Source of the DNA: Escarpia spicata
Taxonomy: Eukaryota > Annelida > Polychaeta > Sabellida > Siboglinidae
Length of the DNA: 64,000 nt
Reading direction: 5' to 3'
Assembly (NCBI GenBank): GCA_963995525.1
Contig: OZ023205.1
Span: forward strand, 50,565,681 to 50,629,680
The notes beneath the pieces are model-generated. The model was not told the origin of the DNA. It saw only the letters and a program-made list of their open reading frames with translations, and did not search any database. The position numbers and the translations under genes are program-made. Shown here piece after piece: positions 15,301 through 27,300 of this stretch (position 1 is its first letter; each line of letters starts with the position of its first letter).

Positions 15301-18300
15301 AATTTAATATGTAAAATTTTATTAAATCATACTAGAACCAGTCCAGTCCTTGGAGGAACACTGCGAAATCACCTCCACTTCATTTATTGATTGTTAATAA
15401 TAATAATGTTTATTTTATATAGTGCGATATCCATAACTTTCATAGCGCTTCACATAAGACTAATACACAAATAGTAGAAGAAAGTCTTGATGCCATGTCT
15501 AGTTGCGCTGTCTCTCTCCAGGTGGATCTGTGTGCGAAGAAGCTGGTGCGAGCGGAGAAGCTGATTGGTGGACTGGGTGGTGAGAAGGACCGCTGGACGC
15601 AGGCAGCGGAACACCTCCAGCAGGTGTATGACAACCTGCTGGGTGATGTGCTACTGTCTGCCGGTGTCATCGCCTACCTCGGTCCCTTCACCGCACACTT
15701 CCGTGAGGAATGCGTCAAGGAGTGGATTGTCCTCTGTCAGGTGTGGCGTAGTCTCTTCCCAGTCGTTTCCAGGACTCCTAGTAACTGACTAGTCTGTATT
15801 TGGTGTATTTCATCACCTCCGAATGGACTTTTGTCTAGATTTATGGCACTTTATAAATGTACTTATTATTATTATTATATATATTGTGGTTAGACAATAA
15901 TATGTTCTCTTATATCTGGTGACTTTAAAATCATTCCTAAAACATCTTGTCCATACAGCTTTTGGAACACACATTTTAATGACTTGAACTTTACTTATTT
16001 AGTAAATGTAACTTGTTTCCTTTAAACTAGACATTGATCTAGTGTATCAACTTAATTTTGCTTTTATTTTACTGATATATTTCATATATTTTACTTAACT
16101 TACTCATTCAACCCATGTTTACTTGTTGTTTCCACACATTTTTACTGCAACATTTCAACATATTTTAAATCTACTTAGTTTTATCCTTACCCTTGGGCAG
16201 GTTTTTAACACGGATACATTTGGTGTGCCCTTCAAACGGGTTCTGATAAAAAGTAACTATGTTCTCAGGACAAGAAGATCCCGTGTTCGAACGACTTCTT
16301 GCTGACCCGCACTCTGGGGGAGCCGATCAAGATCCAGGCGTGGAACATCGCTGGCCTCCCCAAGGATGCCTTCTCCATCGACAATGGCGTCATCGTCGCC
16401 AACTCTAGACGATGGTAAGATGTCCTGCCACAGCGAAGTGGCACAGTTGTAAAGTGGAGTTGTGTACCAGATTCGACAGAGTATAAGCTTCAGAATGTTT
16501 AATTGTTTCTGATTTATTGCCAAAATTGAAGCGTGCTTTTAAAAGCAACGTCTTGAGAAAAATAGAATTAAAAATTGGGCTACACGAAAAACCAAAGTCC
16601 ATATATAACAAACGTACGCGTAGTATTTTGTTTGTTTTGGATTACTTGTCAAGGAAATGAAGCGGACATTGAAGGACGAGACTATAAAGTAATGACTTCT
16701 ACCATAGTCACAAAATTGATGGGACACGTCGTAGACAGCCATTTGGGGCTCAAGTGCAGAATAATGTAATACCCGGTTCACTGTGGCTTTTTAAAGAGTA
16801 TTGGATGATGGCCCATTGAAAGTAACGATATAACACATGATGTGATCGCCATCATTAAATAAAACTGTCGCTTACTACATACACCTGACATTGCAGGCCG
16901 CTGATGATCGACCCCCAGGGTCAAGCGAACAAATGGACAAAGAACATGGAGAAGGACCACAAGTTGTCGTTGATCAAGTTGACCGACAGCGACTACATGC
17001 GCACCCTGGAGAACTGCATCACCTTCGGCAACCCCCTGCTGCTGGAGAACGTGGGGGAGGAACTTGATCCTTCCCTCGAGCCCCTGCTGCTCAAACAGAC
17101 CTTCAAGCAGAGTAAGTCAACCCCGTAGTCACCCCTTTATAGCCAGGACTGAAATTTTCCAACTTACCCGTTCTCGTTTTTTTCTCCGTTATGCACATAA
17201 AAAAAACCTATTAGATGTACCAATGGTTAATTGAAAGGGGCCAAAAAGTATAACACTGCAGCGGCTCGCAACAAAAATAATACATCGTAATACAAGGTCC
17301 ATTTTATTTATGACTCTTGGTGGTGTTATTGGAAAAATAAAAACAAGTTATGATCCAACACAAAATTATGATATTAAAAAAAAATCCTGTTATCTAAAGA
17401 CCAAAATAACCGTTATTTAAAAAAGGAAAAGCTATTAAAATTTTCAAAAAACGCATTCCGATAAAAGGATGTGTCTCTGGCTAATGACTGTAGCCACTGT
17501 CCAGCCACGAGACTGTTTAACCAAGATAATAACAACAATAACCTTTATTTGAGCTCATTAGGAAAACCATCATTAACCAGAATCCAAGGCTAGATTTAAA
17601 GAGCCATTTCAAAATGAAAATAACTGACCGCCGAGGACACTATTTCTGTGAGACACCGGTGAAGGTATCCTGTTGGTGGGTCAAGTTCTTTTATCACTGT
17701 TGAGGAATTAACTAAATTTTAAAGAGCAGAGTGCAAATGGTCCCAGCTCTCTCAGACAGACACACAGATATTTATTTTAACTACAACTACATACATACAT
17801 ACATACATGTATAAATTGAAATAATTTACATAAATGTGAAGGTCAAGGATATTTCCATTGAGGCATAACACGTTGCTAACATGGGAGCCCCCTTATAACA
17901 AAAATAAATTGAATAATAATATATATTAATAATAATCATATAATTCAATGTTAGTACATAAGTACAAAAATACAAAATTAATACATAATTACTTGACATA
18001 TTGCATCCATATAACACAGAAATGTTATGGATTTCTGTATTTGAAAATATGATAAAATTCTGCCATTTGTTTAAGTGATCAAGATTAATATCTTGTAAGT
18101 GTAAACTTATCGTTATGTGTACCTGTTATGGTAGGTGTAATCTTGCAGACATGGCCACGTGATGTAGTGTAGGTAAATTACACAACCACCTGGTGGATAA
18201 TTAGATAACTATGTGTAGCCACCTGGTGGTTTAGTGACCTCTACAGCCCCACCCATTTCTTGTTTAAAGAGCATTCAAACGCTGTGTTAAAGGGAATTCC

Positions 18301-21300
18301 TCCATTTTTATTATAAAATTAATACTGTTATACATAGTATAAACTGTAATGGATTCTAAAATACTTGTTGCCCAAACATGTCTCGACGAACCAGATACAA
18401 CTCATGAATTTAAGAATTCAATGTTTACAGAAATCTCTGAACTGTCACTCAAATCTCTGTACAGCAAGCTCAGGTAATTCTGAAAAAGGTTGTACATGTG
18501 ACGATGTACCCATGTCATTCGTAACTGGATCTAAGGCCACACTTCCAAAAGCAGTGTGGTGTCATGTAGACAGACAGATTCCTCCCGAAACATTACAGAT
18601 GTTAAAGAACGATTCATGAAAACTTATTTGGGCAGTCAGTGTGTTATCATAAATTTAGTTTATAATGTACAACGTGATTTTACAATAAAACCGAACGGAC
18701 CAACTTTAAATCACTGCACTTGTAACCACTCTGTCCACCAGGTGGCGCCGAGATGATTCGGCTGGGCGAGAACACGATTGAGTACAGCAAGGATTTCCGA
18801 TTTTACATCACGACGAAGCTGCGTAATCCGCACTACCTGCCGGAAGTTGCCACCAAAGTGTCGGTGCTCAACTTCATGATAACGCCTGAGGGCTTGGAGG
18901 ACCAGTTGCTGGGTATCGTAGTCGCCAAGGAGAAGTGAGTCTGTCTGGGTCTGTCTACTGACTGTGAGGGGGGAGTAACAGTGATTGTTTGGGTTGTAGC
19001 CAGGCCCTTGGCCAGAAATTATTTTTTGCCTGTCTTGAATTAGACAAAAGTGTGCCTTTTTGCATGCGAATGGTTTCCGCGGAAGCCATTCACGTCAATC
19101 ATTGGCCAGTTTAGTTTTTCAATGACAAACCATTTATTTAATTAATACTTATCCATTTGATTTGTTTCACTACCAGTTGTGCCAATGGTAGTCATTAATG
19201 GGGGCCCCCTAGACTTGAAACTACTTGTTAATCTAGTGTCCAGTTGGTCTTATCAGTTGTAATTACCAGTCTTGGTCATCTGCCAGTCTTAAAGACAGGC
19301 AGATGGGTCTCTAGCTACGCCTCTTGTGGGTACAAAGGTGGAGGGGGTCTTTCTTAGTGTGCACCATATACACTGTGTGCAGGATGAAAAGTCACACATA
19401 CTTTTTTATTATCATGTTTTATAACCGATTTATATTTTTTATTTTTATAACAATCATATTTTTAACTTATTTACATTTTTGATGCATGCATGTGTGGGTT
19501 TTTACCAGAAATGAAAGTGCGTGTCATGTTATTTGTTGGCTCGCTGTGATTGGTAAATGCGTGTCATGTGATGTGCCAGGCCTGAGTTGGAGGAGGAGAG
19601 GCAGGCTCTGATCATCACGAGCGCCAACAACAACCGGCAGCTGAAGGAGATCGAGGACAAGATCCTGTCGACCTTGAGTCATTCAGAGGGAAACATCCTT
19701 GAGGACGAGACGGCCATCGAGGTCCTCGACTCATCCAAGCTCCTATCTGATGACATCGCCAAGAAACAGAAGGTGGGGACGCATGCCATCGTCAGCTCAA
19801 CCACTGGTTTAACAAGATTTAACAAAGATTAACAAAGTTAACAAGATTTATGAAATTTGTTAATGTTAACAAGATTAATATTATTTAACGAGACTTAAAA
19901 ACTTTCAAATATTTACCAAGATTAACGATATTTAACAAAGATTAACAAGACTAACCTGATTTTGTTTGTGCAAAACCCAAGAAAACAAGTGAATAACGAA
20001 GCTCTTGACCTATTGAGAGTCCAACATTTTCTGTATCTGTGTAGCCAGGCATTTAAATATGGAGAATGATGGAGAGTCCTCCTGATTAATGCTGAGGAGT
20101 GCGATTTGTTCTCTTAAAATTGAAGTATTAAAAGGTCCCACATGCTTGATGGATAACTGTGACATACGTAAGTTGATACAGAAAAACGATCATACATAAA
20201 GATGTCATACTAATTACTTTAATTGTATTAATATTCAGCAGTTGTTTTTACTAATAATAACTTATTTAGTGTATTGTTTGTATTTATTGATCTCATATTG
20301 TCTACCACTGATTGGTTCATTTATTACCCACCAGGTGGCAGAGGACACGGAGAAGAAGATCGATGAGACACGCCAGGGATACCGACCAATCGCGAAGCAC
20401 TCGTCGATTCTGTTCTTCTCTATTACGGACCTGCCGAACATCGACCCGATGTACCAATACTCCCTCTCCTGGTTCCTCAACCTCTACGTTATGTCCATCC
20501 AGGACAGGTAAGACCCTTGTTGACATGACCACATCCTTGTACAAATGCTGCAAGTGGAACAGCTCAGGTTTTGCATGGGAGAATATCTCTAATGTGAACA
20601 CTTGTGTGATGACTCGCGCAATCTGTCCAACCTTGGGGAATACTGTGACAACAGTAAAATGTAAAGTAAAATAATTGTTTTTATGTATAAATTCAAATGT
20701 AACCTGTAATTCTAATAATAATAATATTAACGGTACATATTAATGTGTTGTAATTTCTTTTTAGCCGACAAAATGTGTTATAGATAGTTATAATTTCATA
20801 GCCTGTATAACCAGTGGATCATAGTTAAGTCAGGTACACATTTACTAATTTTAATGTGTTATGTTTCAGCAAACATTGTGCACTTGTGTAATTGTTTTGC
20901 ATAGTTTAACAATTTATAATTGTATCTTGTATGTTCTTGATATATTGACAATTAATTTGCTGTGGATGTGAAGAGTTTTGGTGTATTCAAGTTAAAACTT
21001 TTAACCGAAATGTTGAATGATGTTTTGACGAAATGAACTGTTTGATGCGTGATCGCCATTCGTTGTCGTAGCAATAAGTCGAAGCTACTCGAGCGGCGTC
21101 TTCGATACCTGCGAGAACACTTCACCTACAGTCTCTACGTCAATGTTTGTCGCTCGCTCTTTGAACGAGACAAACTTGTCTTTTCCTTTCTCCTGTGCAC
21201 AGCCCTGCAGATGTGAGTAGTGTCCACCAGGTGGCACTGTGGTGGAACAACTGGTAGAAGTAGTGGGAGCTATCCGTCGCTGCGCTATCTAGTTCTCACA

Positions 21301-24300
21301 GCTGTCACAACTCTTGCTGCGCCAAACCTTTCGCCAAATAAAAGAAACTTGACACAACCTTCCAGTCCCCAAACCATGGCACAATTGCCAAAAAAACTAC
21401 CAACTTCTTCAATATCATTGTGGAGTACCGAGTTTCTGCATGATATTCCACAGATAGTTTATAGAACGAATGATGTGAGTACTCAGTTAAGTCCTGTATA
21501 AGACTTTAAAAACATATGTTCTGTTAACACAAATTTTAAAAATACTTTAGAAAACACTTCATTACGTGATCAGGTTCACTGGCCCATGTTGTCTTCCCAT
21601 GAATAAGATTCAGAAGAAGATGTTCTTTATTTGTGAAACTGTTAAATGAAATATGACTTTTGTTTGGCGCGTCATCGCTTGACCTATGACTCTGCTGCAT
21701 TTATGATTCTTGTTGGAGACATGTTTTCCTATGTCAACAAATAAAGACATTCATTTGTTACCAACATAAATCATAACTGTTCCTGGCCAGTAGTGTTGTT
21801 AGTGAGTAGTTCTAACCTGATTCCTTTCCAGCTGTCGGTTATCTTTTCTTAGTTGCTGCCAAAATTCAGTCTCACATTATAGGTAACTTATATTCTTCTT
21901 CTCATAGTGAGGTTTTCTATTTGTTTTTATTGTAAAATCATGTTATAATATAATCAGTATATGAATATAAACAGACCGCCCACATATGTTTTAATGAAAC
22001 AAAAACAACTTTCGAATTCAACAGTTCAATGTTTACAAAAATTGCTGAAATCCCCGAATAACAAGTTCAGGTAATTCTAAGAAAGGCGGTGAGCTGACGG
22101 GGCTTGATGATGTGTTACGTGTTGCACTTTAATTAGTAATCAGACCTGACTTCAAAAGTGGTGCACTGCCAGGTAAACAAAGGTTTCCTCACGAAACACT
22201 TAAATGTCAACAATAACGTATTGGTTCATTAAAACACATTTCAACAACAACATATTGTTTCATTAAAACACATTTCCACAACAATGTATTGGTTCAGTAA
22301 AACACATCTCAACAACAACGTATTGGTTCATTAAAACACATCTCAACAACAACATATTGGTTCATTAAAACACATCTCAACAACAACATATTGGTTCATT
22401 AAAACACATCTCAACAACAACATTGGTTCATTAAAACACATCTCAACAACAACGTATTGGTTCATTAAAACACATCTCAGCAACAACGTATTGGTTCATT
22501 AAAACACATCTCAACAACAATGTATTGGTTCAGTAAAACACATTTCAACAACAACATATTGGTTCATTAAAACACATTTCAACAACAACATATTAGTTAA
22601 TTAAAGCACATTTGTACAGTCGGTGTGTTATAATAGACATAGCTTACTGTATAAGATGATTCCACGATAAAAACAAACAGACAACCTTCCTTTAATCATG
22701 CCACTAACGATCTCGCACCACATTCCCTCCGTCCCCCCACCAATGCCCACAGCGTGTTTATCATATCGACCTTTCAGCGGTGAGAGGTCGTCAGCAGTTC
22801 CTCAGGCTCTGCCTTGTGCGACAGTTCTATGGCTCATTGGTGTTTCGTTCGGCGCGGTCTCTGTAAACATTTGCCACCGTTGTCGTTGCAGCAACAAGTC
22901 GAAGATCCTGGAACGTCGATTGCGCTACCTCACCGACCACTTCACCTACAGTCTGTACACCAACGTGTGTCGCTCTCTCTTTGAGAAGGACAAACTCCTC
23001 TTCTCTCTCGTCCTCTGTACTAAGCTGCTCCTGTGAGTACGGCAGCCAGTGTCCGCCTTGTCGGGTTGCACACGTTTGGTTGGTGGTTTGTGTGGTGTTT
23101 TGCTCATTCGGTTGGTGGTTATGTTTGTGTTGTGTTTAGCACTTTTTGGTGGGTTCTTTTGTTCGTGTTTTGCACATTTTATTGGAGTACACTCAGTGTA
23201 GTGTATTACACATTTGGTTGATGGCTTCTTTTGTTTGCGTCTTGTTTTGTTTGTTTTGTATATTTGAGTGATGGCCATGTTTGTGTGGTGCTTTTTTCAT
23301 TTGGTTGAAGTCCTCGTTTGTGTGGTGTTTTATACATTTGATTGATCTTACTCGTTTGTGTGGTGTTTTGCTCATTTGATTGATGTACTCGTTTGTGTGG
23401 TGTTTTGCTCATTTGATTGATGTCCTCGTTTGTGTGGTGTTTTGCTCATTTGATTGATGTACTCGTTTGTGTGATGTTTTGCTCATTTGATTGTAGTCCT
23501 CGTTTGAGTCTTGTTTTGCTCATTTGATTGATATCCTCGGCTATGTGGTGTTGCATATTTGATTGATGTCCTTGTTTGTGTGGTATTTAGCTCATTTGAT
23601 TGATATCTTCATTTGTGGTGTTTTGCTCAATTGGTTGATTGCCTCATTTGTGTGCTATTTGTTGTTTATTTGGTTGGTGGTTTCTATGTGTTTAGCACAT
23701 TCTTGATGACATCTTCCATGTGATGTTTGCTCATTTGGTTCAGTGCACAATTCACAAATTTATTTTGCAGGTTTCGGTGGGTTGGTTTGCACACGTCCTT
23801 GAACTTACACAGACCTGGTGCACAATTTGTACAGTTGTTACAACACATTTTGCGCACATATTGCCATCTTAAAAGCACTTTTTTGTTTGGTTCGTTGACT
23901 GTGGCATTTGTTGCAAGACATTTTGCACAATTATTTCATGACATTTTCATGAATTGTTGGTTGGCTTGTTTTATTGCGTTGTTGTTTGTTGCGCATTTTA
24001 ATTGAAGGCAGGGTCAGGGGTCAAGTACATAATTGTTTATGATCAAGAACATTTCAAAGTACAAGTACATTAGGTTGAGTACTATTTCAAGAACTTTTCA
24101 GTTGTAATAATCAACAATAATATTTTAGTTTAATTAATTTAATTAGTAATTTTTTCAGAAATATATACTATTAATTCTAGATGTAATCAGGTTGGGCATT
24201 CATTCAACCAAAGCAGTAGCAGAGTATCTGTACTCTAAATTACCTTTATGTGGGACAGTGTTCCCTGTTAATGTAGTGGTGTTACTGACTCAGAATTGTA

Positions 24301-27300
24301 GCTAGTTTGCTGTAAATAACAAGGCAGATGTAAGTTTGTACCAGAGCTTTGTATTAAGCCAAACATTAAACCATACAATACAATATATACATGAAGTGCC
24401 TTAGCCTATATAATTCTAATAAATAATTTACAGCAAAGGTGAGGGGAACCAACCACACACAGATGGTGGAACTCACCCATAAATTGCCAAACTAAAACCC
24501 TATGCAGAAGGGGAAAGCGTCAATGCGCCCAAAAACCCCTTTGCTACCTCATGTAGGGAGATGAATACCAGAAAACGCCCGTGAGGTCCAATGTCAACCT
24601 TATAACTACAAACATTCTATACAAATATCCAACATGCATATACAATGTGACATGTAAAAACACCAAACATAATTCTACCAAAAACCTGCAATTGTAAACA
24701 TACCTAAGTTATGCACTTGAAATGTAGTTAATATTCTGGCAAGTTCAATTGAGCAAGTACAAGTACTTATCATTTCAAAAATCTGAGTACAAGTTCTAAA
24801 ATATGTAACTAGTTTATATGGCCAGGGTTTTGGCTTTGTATGGTTAAGAAGTTGGATATCCATGGTCAAAACACAGGTTTGTAAGATCAAGACATTGAAT
24901 TTGTGTGGTCGTAGCACTAGCTGCAAGAATTACAAGTCAAGGAATTGGCTTCAAGTGGACAAGGCATTGGTTTTGTGAGTTTTGAAACTGGCCAGATGTA
25001 AGAAAACTGGCGTTGTGTATGCATATGGATAAGATATGTAATGGTCATACCAGCATGATGATTAGATCATCTTCAGCAGTGACAATGCTGCTGTAGTTAT
25101 ACAGTGTACTGATGTTTATCACAACTGTGTATATGAACCCTTCTCTATGGCTTAATTCCCAATTCACATCCAGCTTTTTTATTCATAATGTGGTGTCGAG
25201 ACTAGAACGCCCTATCTAGAATTTATTACCCTAGGGACATAGAATTCTAAGAAACCTTCCCTAGTTTGTAGAAACCTGTTTAACCTTAGAACTTACTTTC
25301 ATTCGTTGAAAAGCTTTATCAGTTGCTAGAACGTCCTACTTTGTTCTGTATTAGCACAATGCCAACATGTTTTACTCTTTGTTGTTTCTATTGTGTTGCA
25401 TTATATATATTATAAATCACAATGTTACATTATTCAATAAATGGTTTATAGATTTCTGTTTATCACTACTGTTTAAATATTTTACAATTTATAAGTTGTT
25501 TTAGATATATTACGATACATGTTACATTTATCTAACATTTAATGCAATTTATATATTTACTTAAGCAATAGTACAGAAAACCAAGTAAATGCCATATTTA
25601 GGATAACACGTTTGACCCTATTTTCTACTTTAATGGCTGTACCTGAATAAATAATATATCCAAACAAAACAAAATTCTGTGTATCAAAATAACATTGCAC
25701 TTTGCTTCTTTCCCGCAACGCACAGGTCGAAGGATGAACTGGACCCCGACGAGTTCATGTTCTTCCTGACAGGTGGCGTTGGCCTCGAGAACAAACTCCC
25801 GAACCCAGACACCTCCTGGCTGTCGGACAAGAGTTGGGACGAGATCTGCCGACTCAGCGATATGGCAAAGTTCAAGGGACTCAAGTAAGTCGTGGCTTAT
25901 TGTTAGAGCATTTCACACCGCTGACAGAGGAGGATGAACAAGTACGATGTTTGTTTATGAGGTGACCATTTTGTTGACCGAGAGGGGGGGACGTTATGCT
26001 GAACGGGATATACAAGTCGAAGAAATACAGTAACCTTTGACCTGGTTGTCTCATGGCACATATATATATTACAGTCTGAAAGGGTGCATTTTAAGCTGGA
26101 CTTCAACGAATCATATATGTAGTGCCATATCATTTTAAGCTGGACTTCAATGACTCATATATGTAGTGCCGTATCATTTTAAGCTGGACTTCAATGACTC
26201 ATATATGTAGTGCCATATCATTTTAAGCTTTACTTCATTTCCTATACATTAGGCATATTTGTTGAATCACTTTATATTGAAAGTTTTTGAGTCATCGCCG
26301 TTCGAAAACATGTTTTGTCAAAGTTATATAAGTGTTTTAGAGACTCACCAAAAACGTCCAATTGCATCCCTTCAGGCTCACCAAAAACCCCTGAGTTAAC
26401 CCCCTATGAGGCTCACCAAAAACCTCCAACTGCACCCCATTGAGGCTTACCAAAACCCTCCAACTGCACCCCCCCTTAAGGTTAACAGCAAATCTCCAAC
26501 AACACCCATAAGGAGACAATGGGGGTTGCACTCCCATATACACCAACCACATGGAGCTGCAAAATGCATCCAACTAAAATCCCCATTAAGACTCTTTCAA
26601 ACAAAACGGGGGGTAGTACAAGCCCCTCACACCCCCTTAATCTGCACCTGAAGGGTTGGTTCTTGTACTAACGTTGTGTCATTACCGCTTGCAGGGAGCA
26701 CATCAACAAGTTCCCGAAGGAGTGGCGCAGTTATTACGACGACCGTTCCCCCCAGGAGGCCGATCTGCCCAAGCCTTGGCACGACCGCCTGCACGACTTC
26801 CAACGCATGATGGTGCTCCGCTGCATCCGCCCGGACAAAGTACGTCACCTGCATTGTTAGCTCGGTATTCCCTTGCTTCATCCGCCCGGACAAAGTACGT
26901 CACCTGCATTGTTAGCTCGGTATTCCCTTGCTTCATCCGCCCGGACAAAGTACGTCACCTGCATTGTTAGCTCGGTATTCCCTTGCTTCATCCGCCCGGA
27001 CAAAGTACGTCACCTGCATTGTTAGCTCGGTATTCCCTTGCTTCATCCGCCCGGACAAAGTACGTCACCTGCATTGTTAGCTCGGTATTCCCTTGCTTCA
27101 TCCGCCCGGACAAAGTACGTCACCTGCATTGTTAGCTCGGTATTCCCTTGCTTCATCCGCCCGGACAAAGTACGTCACCTGCATTGTTAGCTCGGTATTC
27201 CCTTGCTTCATCCGCCCGGACAAAGTACGTCACCTGCATTGTTAGCTCGGTATTCCCTTGCTTCATCCAATATATTATTCTTAATATATATCAACGATTT

